64,000 nt of DNA from Aquibacillus saliphilus (GTDB taxonomy: Bacteria; Bacillota; Bacilli; Bacillales; Amphibacillaceae). Shown one piece after another: positions 1-9,174 of this stretch; position 1 is the stretch's first letter; each line of letters starts with the position of its first letter. Below the pieces are notes generated by a model. It was not told the DNA's origin. It ran no database searches and saw only the letters and a program-made list of their open reading frames with translations. The stretch covers positions 1 through 64,000 of the forward strand of contig NZ_JAIZAP010000021.1 of the NCBI RefSeq assembly GCF_020404745.1, read 5' to 3'. The position numbers and the translations under genes were made by a program.

Positions 1-146
1 TCCCTCTCCTTTTCCTTTTGTCTCGACAACTTTAGGATAACAAAAGAGAGGGGAATGAGTGTATTTTTTTGACTTCTTTTAAAGCCTTGATAGAACTGAG
101 GACACCACCACATTTAGTATAGAGCCTCTATAACTCATAAAGCAGG

Positions 147-178
147 GGGCAGGAACCAATCTGGTTTCCTGCCCATTT
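147..178. terminator. GC-rich hairpin, probable terminator of an upstream gene
   Basis: An 11-bp inverted repeat (GGGCAGGAACC at 147-157, GGTTTCCTGCCC at 163-174) is followed by a short T-rich stretch. No gene is visible in bases 1-146, so it probably ends a transcript that starts left of the window. The T-tract is weak, so the orientation is not certain. Confidence 0.5.
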
Positions 179-253
179 TCATTAGCAAGTAGTCCATTAC
201 CAAGAATTCTACATAAACTAATGTATCCTAAAAAGAAGGGAGGAATTAAAAAC

Positions 254-361
254 ATGGGTGCAGTAGCAGGAGCAGGATATGGATCAGGTTTTGCGTTAGT
301 GGTTGTCTTGTTTATCCTATTGATTATTATAGGGTCATCATGGGGATATGGAGCTTACTAA
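254..361 (+). CDS. YjcZ-family sporulation peptide (35 aa)
   Basis: A 35-residue peptide beginning MGAVAGAGYGSGFALVVV. A glycine-rich N-terminus is followed by one hydrophobic membrane segment (about residues 13-28) and a short Trp/Tyr/Gly tail. This matches the YjcZ family of tiny sporulation membrane peptides, whose role is unknown. The ATG is preceded by AAGAAGGGAGGA about 9 bases upstream. A hairpin terminator follows within 25 bases, so the gene is monocistronic. A second family member lies at 42715-42798. Family assignment rests on the characteristic GGGFALIVVLFILLIIVG-like core. Confidence 0.8.
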   Translation: MGAVAGAGYGSGFALVVVLFILLIIIGSSWGYGAY

Positions 362-383
362 TTAGATTAAGGATGCTCAAGAA

Positions 384-421
384 AATAGGTAGAAAACCAA
401 TTGGTTTCTACCTATTATTTA
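384..421. terminator. bidirectional terminator between YjcZ-like gene and ABC permease
   Basis: AATAGGTAGAAA (384-395) pairs with TTTCTACCTATT (405-416). A-rich sequence lies on the left and T-rich on the right, so it can serve both the rightward YjcZ gene and the leftward permease gene ending at 423. Confidence 0.7.
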
Positions 422-422
422 T

Positions 423-2063
423 CTATATTTGTTGGTAATGCTTTTCTGCTATTTTTTTATTTAGTAAGTAATGTATAGTGAAAATCGCTATTGCTAATAG
501 CAAAAATAATAGGATGGTGGTTACCCATAATCCTTGTATGATAGGAATATTCCATAATAGTAAAACGATTGTTCCGAATATACCTACTTCAAACATTAAC
601 ACTTTTAAACTAATCATTCTAGATTTAAATACTTCTTGTTCGTCGGTCCATTTTAATTTTGGTTTCAAAAAATCTAAGTATGTCCCAACTAAACTTGTAA
701 ACCAATTGACTTCAAGAGCCAGAAGCAACCACATGATCAGAATGGTTGTTGGGATGTTTATTAGAAACAGACTAGCTAGAAGGATTAATAGTATAGATAA
801 TAAATTAATCATCCATGCCGCAATAATTTTACTTGTGATAATTTGTTTCATGCTAATTGGATAATATAAATTGAGATACCAATCTGTACCATCCTTAGAA
901 ATTGCCGAGGTTGAAGTAGGATTTACACCTAATATAAATAAAGTGACTAAAAATAAAATAAGAATCACATATTTACCTTCGAAATTAGCTAGTAATTCAC
1001 CTAGCGAAGCGGAGTTCTCTAAAAGTAAAATGACTACCAAAAATACTGGCGCGAACAGACTCTGAATTACGCATTGCAATAAGAATGTAGGCGTGCGAAA
1101 TATTATTTTTAATTCTTTTAAGACATATGTAATCCAGACATGGTGAGAAACTACCTTTGTCCTAGAGATACTTTTGTTTTTGGTTGATTTGTTGCCCTCG
1201 TTTAACCCGAGTACACCTTTAAAGTATAATGTTTGCCCCATTGTTAGAAATAGAAGAATTCCTAATCCAGATAGTACAATCATTCCTAATAGATAAAGCA
1301 AACCTTTAACAGTATCATGATCAGCTAATGCCATTGTTCCTACGAATGCAGTCGGTATAAATTTTGTGAGCGTTTCGAGTAATCCGTTCTGCTGTTGAAG
1401 TGCTCCTGTTAGCATCTCTGCTAGTTGACCTGGGTCCTGATTTAATCGAATTGCTACATTTATACCAATAATAAAAAGAAGTGATAACAGCCCGGCAAAT
1501 ACCTTTGTTCGGTCTTTATTTTTTGATATATTTGCAAAACGCATGAAGAACATAACAATAAGGGCTGATAGAATGAACGGAATAACTGGTATTAGTAAAA
1601 AAAGCAGTAATCCATATAAGTAATATAAGAAAAAGGCATGACTGATAGCTCCATAAAAGAGAAGTATTGGCAAGAAAAATATAGCTGTTGTTATGTATAA
1701 GTGAATAAAGGGTGTTGCTGCTTTTGCCACCATTAATTGGTAGGGCTGAAATGGGTAAGGAATAAATGATTCTATATCCTCGGAAAAATAAAAAGAACTA
1801 AGGATTGAACCAATACTAACCAAGAATAAAATAAAACTAAGGCTAAGAAATGTTACACCAAGAATAAGGCTTTCATTGCCAGAGGGGCTTAACACCTGGT
1901 ACATTTCCTGGATAATAGTATTAGCTACGGAAAAAATAATGAATGCAAAAGGAATAAGAAATATCAATAAGATATAAACTCCGTACTTCTCTGAGTTGCT
2001 TTTTCCAACTGAAGAATACTGCATCTTTAATGTGACCTTAATTAGGTTCCAAGTTTTATTCAT
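423..2063 (-). CDS. ABC transporter permease (ABC-2 exporter type, YthQ-like)
   Basis: A 546-residue, very hydrophobic protein with about 10-12 predicted membrane segments spread over its length. It is much longer than a typical 250-400 residue ABC-2 permease and fits the large exporter permeases of the B. subtilis YthQ kind; that resemblance is from memory. Its start overlaps the end of the ATPase gene by 8 bases (AGT AAT GAA TAA against ATGAATAA), so the two are translationally coupled and form one exporter. The substrate cannot be read from sequence. The GGAG of the upstream gene's last codons serves as its ribosome binding site. Confidence 0.75.
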   Translation of the reverse strand: MNKTWNLIKVTLKMQYSSVGKSNSEKYGVYILLIFLIPFAFIIFSVANTIIQEMYQVLSPSGNESLILGVTFLSLSFILFLVSIGSILSSFYFSEDIESFIPYPFQPYQLMVAKAATPFIHLYITTAIFFLPILLFYGAISHAFFLYYLYGLLLFLLIPVIPFILSALIVMFFMRFANISKNKDRTKVFAGLLSLLFIIGINVAIRLNQDPGQLAEMLTGALQQQNGLLETLTKFIPTAFVGTMALADHDTVKGLLYLLGMIVLSGLGILLFLTMGQTLYFKGVLGLNEGNKSTKNKSISRTKVVSHHVWITYVLKELKIIFRTPTFLLQCVIQSLFAPVFLVVILLLENSASLGELLANFEGKYVILILFLVTLFILGVNPTSTSAISKDGTDWYLNLYYPISMKQIITSKIIAAWMINLLSILLILLASLFLINIPTTILIMWLLLALEVNWFTSLVGTYLDFLKPKLKWTDEQEVFKSRMISLKVLMFEVGIFGTIVLLLWNIPIIQGLWVTTILLFLLLAIAIFTIHYLLNKKIAEKHYQQI

Positions 2064-2781
2064 TACTAGTCAACTCCAAGAAGATATGTTCGAGTGTTTC
2101 TCCCGACTTGAATTGATCTCGCATTTCATCCATATTCCCGTGAAATTCAAGTTTACCGTTGTTAATGATCGCAACTTCATCACAGAGTTGCTCAACAACC
2201 TCTAGAACGTGCGTTGAGAAAAACACTGTTTTTCCACGAGCAGCATGTTCTCTCATCATTTGTTTCAATGTATATGATGATTTAGGATCTAGGCCCGATA
2301 ATGGTTCGTCCAAAATCCAGACATCAGGGTCATGAAGTAAAACGCCACTGACAACAATTTTTTGTCTCATTCCATGGGAGTAAGTATGGATGTGATCGTT
2401 TAAATCATGGTAAATACCAAATTCTTTTGTCAAACGCTCTATTTTTTCTTCTCTTATCTCTTTTGGGACGTCATATATATCACCAATAAAATTCAAATAT
2501 TCAATACCCCTTAGCCTAAGAAAGACATCTGGTCGATCAGGAACATAGCCAAATTTTTTCTTTGTAGCTAAAGGTTCTTTGACAATATCATTACCATTAA
2601 TAATAATTGATCCTTCGTCAATTGGTAAGATTCCAGTTATCATCTTAATGGTTGTTGATTTTCCAGCTCCATTAGGCCCTAAAAAACCAAAAATTTCCCC
2701 GTCGGGTATGCTCAAGTTTAAATTATTTACTGCACGTTTATTTCCTGGATAGTGTTTTGTCACATTATTAATCGTTATCAC
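2056..2781 (-). CDS. ABC transporter ATP-binding protein (YthP-like)
   Basis: The 241-residue nucleotide-binding subunit pairs with the permease gene at 423-2063. It shows a complete ABC cassette: Walker A GPNGAGKST near residues 36-44, signature YSHGMRQKI, Walker B VWILDEPLSG and an H-loop STHVLE. This architecture is that of the DrrA/NatA/CcmA exporter class. I chose the GTG at 2781 over the one at 2790 because AAAGGTG sits 6 bases upstream of it. The gene diverges from the aminopeptidase gene, with about 170 bases between them. Drug, peptide or other export is possible; the substrate is unknown. Confidence 0.85.
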   Translation of the reverse strand: MITINNVTKHYPGNKRAVNNLNLSIPDGEIFGFLGPNGAGKSTTIKMITGILPIDEGSIIINGNDIVKEPLATKKKFGYVPDRPDVFLRLRGIEYLNFIGDIYDVPKEIREEKIERLTKEFGIYHDLNDHIHTYSHGMRQKIVVSGVLLHDPDVWILDEPLSGLDPKSSYTLKQMMREHAARGKTVFFSTHVLEVVEQLCDEVAIINNGKLEFHGNMDEMRDQFKSGETLEHIFLELTSNE

Positions 2782-2954
2782 TTTAATCACCTTTCTTATC
2801 TCATTTACCGTCTAAAAACGTACCGTATCTATATTTTTAAGTAGGATAAGTCCATTCTAACATTTTCATTTGCAAAATATGATAAACTTTATAGGGGATT
2901 TATAAATTTCACCTTTATGATAATGTATTTATAGATAGAAAGGGAGTAATGAAT

Positions 2955-3710
2955 ATGATAACGCGTAAAAGCAGCAGAGAAATTGCTATGATGCAAGAGG
3001 CAGGCAAATTGTTAGCCTCTTGTCATAAAGAAATCGCAAAAAGAATGAAGCCAGGCGTCACAACAAAACAAATTGATGATTTTGTTGAAGGCTATTTGAA
3101 AAAACACGGTGCAACACCTGAACAAAAGGGTTACAACGGTTATCAATTTGCTACTTGTGCTTCAATAAATGATGAAATTTGTCATGGCTTTCCTCGAGAC
3201 GAAAAACTAGTAGAAGGAGATATCGTAACCATTGACATGGTCGTTAATTTAAACGGTGGTTTGGCAGACTCAGCATGGACGTATGTTGTCGGTCCTGCAG
3301 ATGAGAAAACAGCTCATTTACTAGAAGTAACGAAATCAGCTTTATATAAAGGAATTGAAAAAGCGCAAGTAGGTAATCGAATTGGAGACATTGGCCATGC
3401 AATCCAAACATATGCAGAAAAAGAAGGATACTCTGTAGTAAAAGATTTTACTGGCCACGGGATTGGGCCAACGATACACGAGGAACCACATATTCCGCAT
3501 TACGGTGAAGCAGGGAAAGGGCTCCGTTTAAAAGAAGGAATGGTTGTTACTATTGAGCCAATGATCAATGAAGGGTCATGGCATAGTCAAATGGATAGCA
3601 ATAACTGGACAGCAAGAACAGTTGATGGTGGTCGATCTGCTCAATACGAACACACAATAGTAGTTACAAAAGAAGGTCCAATGATTTTAACAAGTCAGGA
3701 TGAAATATAG
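2955..3710 (+). CDS. map: type I methionine aminopeptidase
   Basis: Cytosolic metalloprotease that removes the initiator methionine from nascent proteins. All five metal ligands of the family are visible (numbered from the ATG at 2955): Asp94 (TIDMV), Asp105 (LADSAW), His168 (GHGIG), Glu201 (TIEPM) and Glu232 (YEHT), plus the conserved His78. Length (251 aa) is normal. Of two in-frame ATGs, 2955 is 8 bases from AAAGGGAG while 2949 is only 2 bases away, so 2955 is preferred. The gene stands alone and is not in the ribosomal-protein cluster that holds the main map gene, so this is probably the second Bacillus-type enzyme (YflG/MapB-like). Confidence 0.93.
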   Translation: MITRKSSREIAMMQEAGKLLASCHKEIAKRMKPGVTTKQIDDFVEGYLKKHGATPEQKGYNGYQFATCASINDEICHGFPRDEKLVEGDIVTIDMVVNLNGGLADSAWTYVVGPADEKTAHLLEVTKSALYKGIEKAQVGNRIGDIGHAIQTYAEKEGYSVVKDFTGHGIGPTIHEEPHIPHYGEAGKGLRLKEGMVVTIEPMINEGSWHSQMDSNNWTARTVDGGRSAQYEHTIVVTKEGPMILTSQDEI

Positions 3711-3720
3711 TAGTAAAGAG

Positions 3721-3920
3721 GGGCAGGTACATAAAGTGACCTGTCCTTTGCTGTGTAACTAAAAAAAATATTGTAAAATTTTTTTGTAATACTTTACCAC
3801 TTTTATATGATAAAGTATTATTTATGTACGCTTTTGTTGTATAGTTTTAAATAGAATTATTGTTCTGAAGCTACATATGAAAATATTAGTTAAAAGTTAT
3901 ATTATGCAAGGAGTTAGCAA
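3721..3920. promoter_or_regulatory. azlC upstream region with inverted repeat at 3787-3820
   Basis: The arms TAATACTTTA (3787-3796) and TAAAGTATTA (3811-3820) are perfect 10-bp complements with a 14-base AT-rich spacer. There is no T-tract. It lies about 100 bases before azlC, so an operator is as likely as a structural hairpin. A separate weak hairpin (GCAGGT with ACCTGT, 3723-3746) follows map and may end its transcript. No gene is seen in the region. Confidence 0.4.
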
Positions 3921-4649
3921 ATGCCATCGAATGTAATGCAAAATACACATAGATCAACAAGACTGATAATGATTCAAAAAGGAATTTCAAAGGGGCTTCC
4001 AATTATGATGGGATACTTGCCAGTAGCTATTACCTATGGAGTATTAGCTAAACAGGCAGGAATGTCGCTTTTTGAGTTGACGCTAATGAGTGTTTTAGTA
4101 TTTGCGGGTGCTAGTCAATTTATGGGGGCTGGGATGATTGCTATTGGAACAGGAGCAATAGAAATCATAATAGCAACCTTTGTACTTAATTTTCGCCATT
4201 TTGTGATGAGTCTATCATTCATGAATAGATTACGTGGTATTGGGTTGAATTGGAAAGTTCCTTTATCCTTAGGCATTACTGATGAATTATTTACTGTTGC
4301 TTCCATTCATAGCGACGAGGCAAAACAAGATAAAGGAGTTTATTTTTATACTGCACTCATTCTCACGGGTTATTTCTCTTGGGTGTTCGGTTCTTTTTTG
4401 GGCGGTGTTTTAGGAGATGTAATTCCAGAAGCGTTAAGTCAAAGTATGGGTGTTGCATTGTATGCCATGTTCATTGGTTTATTAATCCCTTCTGTGAAAA
4501 AGGAATTAAAATTTGGAATGATTGCAATCATAGCGATGTTAACGAATGCTATTTTTAGTCAATTTTTAGATGTAGGTTGGGCCATCGTAGTTGGAACACT
4601 AGTTGGTGGTGCAACGGGTATTTTCTTGTTGAAGGAGGATAAAGCATGA
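3921..4649 (+). CDS. azlC: AzlC family branched-chain amino acid exporter, large subunit
   Basis: Integral membrane protein of 242 residues with the AzlC signature region: the KGLPIMMGYLPVAITYGVLA stretch near residues 20-42, ASQFMGAG, and LNFRHFVMSLSF. It forms a two-component exporter with the small AzlD protein and lets cells resist leucine analogues by expelling branched-chain amino acids. GGAGTT lies 8 bases upstream of the ATG. The end overlaps azlD by 4 bases (ATGA), showing translational coupling. No Lrp/AzlB-type regulator is encoded next to it; an inverted repeat upstream may be the control site. Confidence 0.92.
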   Translation: MPSNVMQNTHRSTRLIMIQKGISKGLPIMMGYLPVAITYGVLAKQAGMSLFELTLMSVLVFAGASQFMGAGMIAIGTGAIEIIIATFVLNFRHFVMSLSFMNRLRGIGLNWKVPLSLGITDELFTVASIHSDEAKQDKGVYFYTALILTGYFSWVFGSFLGGVLGDVIPEALSQSMGVALYAMFIGLLIPSVKKELKFGMIAIIAMLTNAIFSQFLDVGWAIVVGTLVGGATGIFLLKEDKA

Positions 4650-4939
4650 TTCTCCTTATAATAATTGGCATGGCTATTGTTACCGCTATTCCAAGAGTTG
4701 TTCCAGCTTATATCGTTGATAAAGTTAATTTTCCTAATTGGATAAACAGGTGGTTAAATGCAATTCCATATGCCGCATTAGGAGCATTGATTTTTCCGGG
4801 GATTTTATCAGTAAAGCCTGATCAACCACATGTTGGACTCTTAGGTGGGTTGATAGCTATTATTTTGGCTTTCCTAGGTTTTAATATAATATTAATAGTG
4901 ATAGGATCAATTGCAACCGTGTACTTTTTGACTTTTTAA
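4646..4939 (+). CDS. azlD: AzlD family branched-chain amino acid exporter, small subunit
   Basis: A 97-residue membrane protein with three to four hydrophobic segments and the family motif TAIPRVVPAYIVDK near residues 13-26, followed by NAIPYAALGALIFPGI. Its start codon overlaps the azlC stop codon, and AAGGAGG lies just upstream inside azlC. It is required together with AzlC for export. The length is normal for AzlD. No clear terminator follows, so the acetyltransferase gene 33 bases downstream may be cotranscribed. Confidence 0.9.
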   Translation: MILLIIIGMAIVTAIPRVVPAYIVDKVNFPNWINRWLNAIPYAALGALIFPGILSVKPDQPHVGLLGGLIAIILAFLGFNIILIVIGSIATVYFLTF

Positions 4940-4972
4940 TTTTTTAGACATAGATGAGGGGGATGAATCAAA

Positions 4973-5506
4973 TTGTATCATATTAGAAAAGCTGTCTTAG
5001 AAGATGCCGATAAAATTGCGGAGGTACATGTTCAAAGTTGGAAAACAACATATTCTGATTTAATTAATGAAGAAGATTTATCAAATATGACTTTTGAAAA
5101 TAGAAAGACATTGTGGGAAACAATTCTACAGATGCCTATGAAAGGGCAGGTTGCACTTGTCCTTCATGATGATGATAATGATATAGTAGGTTTTATTTCT
5201 GGAGGCAAAGAAAGAACCAAGCGCTTCGGCTATGATGGAGAAATATATGCAGTTTATTTATTAAAAGATTACCAACGAAAAGGTCTTGGAACTATTTTAT
5301 TAGATGCATTTGCAAAGGCAATGAAAAAAGAAGGATATGAATCTATATTAGTCTGGATTCTAACACAAAATCCATCAAGCAAGTTTTATATCGATTTCGG
5401 AGCCGAACAAGTAGACGAAGAAGAAACATCAATTGGAGAAGGAACTTATCAGGAAACAGCATTCGGCTGGCGAAGAATCGATGAACTGATAACTAAATTT
5501 AACTAG
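4973..5506 (+). CDS. GNAT family N-acetyltransferase
   Basis: Cytosolic acetyl-CoA-dependent transferase of 177 residues. The acetyl-CoA binding motif Q/RxxGxG/A appears as QRKGLG at residues 101-106, and the start IRKAVLEDADKIAEVHVQSWKTTYSDLI is typical of the subfamily that acts on small molecules or protein N-termini. The acceptor is unknown. The start is the TTG at 4973, 11 bases after GAGGGGG; the ATG at 4963 runs into a stop after seven codons. It follows azlCD closely, but no functional link can be argued. Confidence 0.85.
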   Translation: MYHIRKAVLEDADKIAEVHVQSWKTTYSDLINEEDLSNMTFENRKTLWETILQMPMKGQVALVLHDDDNDIVGFISGGKERTKRFGYDGEIYAVYLLKDYQRKGLGTILLDAFAKAMKKEGYESILVWILTQNPSSKFYIDFGAEQVDEEETSIGEGTYQETAFGWRRIDELITKFN

Positions 5507-5529
5507 AGTATATTTACAAAGCTAACACT

Positions 5530-5558
5530 AAAAAAAGTACCTATAGGGTACTTTTTTG
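5530..5558 (+). terminator. rho-independent terminator after acetyltransferase gene
   Basis: AAAAAAGTACC (5531-5541) and GGTACTTTTTT (5547-5557) form an 11-bp stem with a 5-base loop and a T-run. Confidence 0.8.
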
Positions 5559-5800
5559 TATAATTCACCAGAGAGTATTAGATAGGGATAAGAATAAATC
5601 TTTTAATGTTAATGAAAAGTTGTTTATTAGCTGACAAAACCAAATTTAAGAAAAAGGGATATGTCCAATTAAGAAAAAATTGTTTAATAAACATTACATG
5701 TAATAATACAAAACGAATATATATCTTTATAAAGGAATCAAAAATCGACTTGTTATGAAAACATTAAAGATAAAATCTTGACAATTCCGTGGAACTGCAT
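5559..5800. other. AT-rich gap with no gene seen
   Basis: About 240 bases between two convergent transcripts. The only local feature is a short palindrome ATTACATGTAAT near 5691-5702. No reading frame with a ribosome binding site, and no RNA structure, was recognised. Confidence 0.5.
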
Positions 5801-5843
5801 GACAACAAAAACCTGCATCGTAAGTGTCTGTTACGATGCAGGT
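5801..5843 (-). terminator. terminator of the fucose operon
   Basis: ACCTGCATCGTAA (5811-5823) and TTACGATGCAGGT (5831-5843) form a perfect 13-bp stem. On the minus strand it is followed by a T-rich tract (complement of 5801-5810). It lies 16 bases after fucI. Confidence 0.88.
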
Positions 5844-5859
5844 AAAATGTTAACGTATA

Positions 5860-7647
5860 TTATTTGTATAATGGTCCATATGTTTGACAAGCGCGATAAT
5901 CTGCACTTTCTTTGTCTTTAGTTCCAAACATATTCCAAGCACTTGGACGGAAGATTGTCTCATCACTCACATTATGCATATTTACGGGGATACGTAGCAT
6001 AGATGCTAGTGTGATTAAATCTGCACCTATATGACCATAGCTCATAGAACAGTGGTTAGCACCCCAATTGTTCATAACAGAGTATACATCACGGAATGCA
6101 CCTTCTCCAGTTAAATTAGGTACAAACCAAGTAGTTGGCCAAGTAGGATCTGTGCGATTGTCTAATATATTATGAATGTCATTTGATAATTCAACTGTAT
6201 ATCCTTCTGCAATTTGTAGCACGGGTCCTAATCCTTTGATTAAGTTAACTCTAGCAATGGTAACAGGCATGTCTCCTTTAGATTTAAAATTACTAGAGAA
6301 TCCCCCACCACGGAAATATTCTGTGTTAGCAGGCCGCCATTGGGTTGCCTTCAAGCATTTATCCGCTTCTTCTTCTGAAATATCCCAGAATGGTTTCATA
6401 GCAGGTTTACCATTTATTTCTTGTTCACCGGTACCATCTAATGCAGCAGAACCTGAATTTAACAAGTGGATAATTCCATTCCTAGCTTTACCTTCAAGTT
6501 CTTTATTGGATACGCGCTTAACTGCATCAGGACTCCAATACGTACGAACATCAGCAAAAACTTGCGCTGAATTAGTTAATAGGTGTCCAAATAACATCGT
6601 TGCAGCATTAAGAGTGTCGTTTTCCGTTGCTACCATATATGGAGTTCGAATCCCATTCCAATCGAAAGATGAGTTTAAGATAGCTTCCATAAAGTCACCA
6701 TTGGGTAAGTAATCAGTCCATTGACGTTGTCCTTGGAATCCAGATGCAATGGCATTATGTCCCATCGCTTCTTCTTCGTAACCTAATTCTGCTAATTTAG
6801 GATTACCTTCCATTAAATCACGAGTAATAATAGTCATCTTAATATTCATTTTTAAATCTTCTTCTTTTTGATCATCCGTACGTTGTCTATCTTTTGCGTT
6901 TGTATCAGAACCAAATATAGCATTATCTTTAACCCACTTATAAGCTTGTTCAAATTCCTTTTTATCATAAATCCCTTCATTAACACGACGTGATAGCTCT
7001 GTCATATCCACATATTCGTTTCTCATACCTAGATACTCTTGGAAAAAGTCTTCATCTACCATACTACCTGAAATCCCCATAGAAACTGAACCGATAGACA
7101 AGTAAGATTTTTCTTTTAACATAGCAACAGCAATACCTGATTTAGCGAAACGTAACAATTTTTCTTGAACATCACTAGGAATGGAGTTATCATCAATATC
7201 TTGAACATCTCTACCGTAAATACCAAAAGCGGGGATACCTTTTTGGTTATGAGCTGCTAGAACAGCTGCTAGATAAACGGCACCAGGTCTTCCTGTACCA
7301 TTAAATCCCCAAATAGCATTGGGACGATTAGCGTTCATATCCATTGTTTCAGATCCATAGCACCAACAAGGTGTTACCGTGATGGTTACCCCTACATTTT
7401 CTTTGTCAAATTTTGCTTTTGCTTGCGCTGCTTCAGCCACTCCACCGATACAAGTGTCCGCAATAACCGTTTCTATTGGTTCACCATTGTTATAACGTAA
7501 ATTACTAGATAAAAATTCAGCTGCTGTTTTAGCCATATTCATTGTTTTATCTTCTAATGATTCACGAACACCTTTTCTTCTCCCATCAATAGTAGGTCGA
7601 ATTCCAATCTTAGGCATCTCGCCGATTAGTCGTTTATTGTTTGTCAT
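5860..7647 (-). CDS. fucI: L-fucose isomerase
   Basis: Converts L-fucose to L-fuculose (and, in known homologues, D-arabinose to D-ribulose) with Mn2+. The 595-residue length equals that of known FucI. Expected metal ligands are present: Glu342 in VATENDTLN, Asp366 in FADVRTYW, and a His in the [11 protein letters not shown] block near residue 535. The start region [25 protein letters not shown] is diagnostic. It is the last gene of the lacI-fucU-fucA-fucK-fucI operon, 42 bases after fucK, with AGGAGG upstream of its ATG. A strong terminator follows. Confidence 0.95.
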   Translation of the reverse strand: MTNNKRLIGEMPKIGIRPTIDGRRKGVRESLEDKTMNMAKTAAEFLSSNLRYNNGEPIETVIADTCIGGVAEAAQAKAKFDKENVGVTITVTPCWCYGSETMDMNANRPNAIWGFNGTGRPGAVYLAAVLAAHNQKGIPAFGIYGRDVQDIDDNSIPSDVQEKLLRFAKSGIAVAMLKEKSYLSIGSVSMGISGSMVDEDFFQEYLGMRNEYVDMTELSRRVNEGIYDKKEFEQAYKWVKDNAIFGSDTNAKDRQRTDDQKEEDLKMNIKMTIITRDLMEGNPKLAELGYEEEAMGHNAIASGFQGQRQWTDYLPNGDFMEAILNSSFDWNGIRTPYMVATENDTLNAATMLFGHLLTNSAQVFADVRTYWSPDAVKRVSNKELEGKARNGIIHLLNSGSAALDGTGEQEINGKPAMKPFWDISEEEADKCLKATQWRPANTEYFRGGGFSSNFKSKGDMPVTIARVNLIKGLGPVLQIAEGYTVELSNDIHNILDNRTDPTWPTTWFVPNLTGEGAFRDVYSVMNNWGANHCSMSYGHIGADLITLASMLRIPVNMHNVSDETIFRPSAWNMFGTKDKESADYRACQTYGPLYK

Positions 7648-7689
7648 GATATATTCCTCCTATTATTTTTTATAAAAGTAGTTTAAAAA

Positions 7690-9159
7690 CTAATCTATAA
7701 AATTCAAAAATTGTTTATAAACTTTTCCCCAATCTTGTTGACTTTCTGGTTCATAAGATTTAACTTCAAAAGATTTTTTTACAATTTTTCTAGCTTCTTG
7801 TAAATCATCAATATCACCTAAAGCAATCCATTGTGCAACAGCATTACCAATAGAACTAGATTCTATAGGGCCTGCTAAGACTTCTCGATTCGTTGCATTC
7901 GCTGTTAATTGACACAAGTTTTTATTGCGGATTGCACCACCTCCCATATGTATGCGCTTTATTTTCTTCCCTGTTAAGTGCTCTAAACGATTAATAACCC
8001 AGTAATATTTTAGAGCTAAACTCTCTAAAATGCAGCGTATTAGTTGACCTCGTGTTTCAGGGATGGGCTGCTGTGTATCCTTGCAAAAACTCCGAATGGC
8101 TTCCACCATATTATCTGGATTGAAAAACCTTGGGGCATCTGGATCTATATAAGAACGAAACGCTTCTGTTTTTTCAAATAAACAGTTTTCTTCTTCGTAA
8201 TTCGTTTCAATTCCTTCTCGTTCCCAAATAACGCGACATTGTTGTAACAACCACATGCCCATATTATTCTTTTGAAGTCGATATTTTCCCTCAAGAGTGC
8301 CTTCATTTGTAAATCCCCAAGACTCTGCTTCACTATTCGTGACAGGGTGATCAACGGGTACACCAATCAAAACCCATGTTCCACAACTCATAAAAGCAGA
8401 TCCATCATCTGTCAAAGGGAGAGCTGCCAAGGCGCATGCAGTATCATGGCCTGGAACATTAATGACTTTCACCGGCTTTATTTGTAATTCATCGTTTATT
8501 TCGGATAACGTTTCTCCAGCAATGGTTAATGGTTCTACAATAGGAGCTAACATTTTTTTATCAATACCTAAAGTATTTAAAAGCTCCACGTCCCATTCTG
8601 ATTTTCCAGCTGATAACATTTGACTAGTCGAGCTAATCGTAAATTCATTACTTTTTACACCTGTAAACAAATAAACGAGCAAATTTGGTGTGAAAAGTAA
8701 AGTTTCTGCTTTATCTAAAAGTTCTGGATAATCCTCTTTGATTGTATTTAATTGAAATAATGTATTGATAGGTGCTGTCTCTACTCCTGTTAATTCAAAT
8801 AATTTGCTAGAAGAGATCTTTTCGAGTGCTTTCTCCATTCCTCTAGCATTTTTCGGATTGCGATAGCTATAAGGATTTCCTAATAGTTCACCAGTGTTAG
8901 AAAGTAAGCCGAAATCAACTCCCCACGTATCAATTCCCATACTTTCGATTTCATCATGTCCCTTTTGTACACTAATTAACATTGCTTTTTTGATTTCTGT
9001 AAAGAGGTTTAAAATGTCCCAATAATAATTACCGGTAACATGAACAGGATGATTTGGAAAACGATAGATTTCTTCTAAATTCATTGTTTGGCCATCAAAA
9101 GTATTAAGCATTAACCTTCCGTTGGATGCGCCAATATCAAAAGTCCATACTTTTTTCAT
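7690..9159 (-). CDS. fucK: L-fuculokinase (FGGY family, rhamnulokinase-like)
   Basis: Cytosolic sugar kinase of 489 residues in the FGGY family. Visible are the N-terminal phosphate loop FDIGASNGRLML (residues 7-18), the GIDTWGVDFGLL block, and VPGHDTACALAAL carrying the catalytic Asp. Sequence alone looks like the rhamnulokinase/fuculokinase branch and would not separate the two. Position between fucA and fucI, with no rhamnose isomerase nearby, makes L-fuculose the likely substrate and L-fuculose 1-phosphate the product. GAGGG precedes the ATG, and the gene starts 15 bases after fucA. Confidence 0.88.
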   Translation of the reverse strand: MKKVWTFDIGASNGRLMLNTFDGQTMNLEEIYRFPNHPVHVTGNYYWDILNLFTEIKKAMLISVQKGHDEIESMGIDTWGVDFGLLSNTGELLGNPYSYRNPKNARGMEKALEKISSSKLFELTGVETAPINTLFQLNTIKEDYPELLDKAETLLFTPNLLVYLFTGVKSNEFTISSTSQMLSAGKSEWDVELLNTLGIDKKMLAPIVEPLTIAGETLSEINDELQIKPVKVINVPGHDTACALAALPLTDDGSAFMSCGTWVLIGVPVDHPVTNSEAESWGFTNEGTLEGKYRLQKNNMGMWLLQQCRVIWEREGIETNYEEENCLFEKTEAFRSYIDPDAPRFFNPDNMVEAIRSFCKDTQQPIPETRGQLIRCILESLALKYYWVINRLEHLTGKKIKRIHMGGGAIRNKNLCQLTANATNREVLAGPIESSSIGNAVAQWIALGDIDDLQEARKIVKKSFEVKSYEPESQQDWGKVYKQFLNFID

Positions 9160-9174
9160 GCTTACCCTCGCTTT

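Noticed and set aside
478-1065. Rightward frames inside the ABC permease gene
   Set aside because: They are antisense to a long, clearly coding membrane protein, have no ribosome binding site and no family resemblance.
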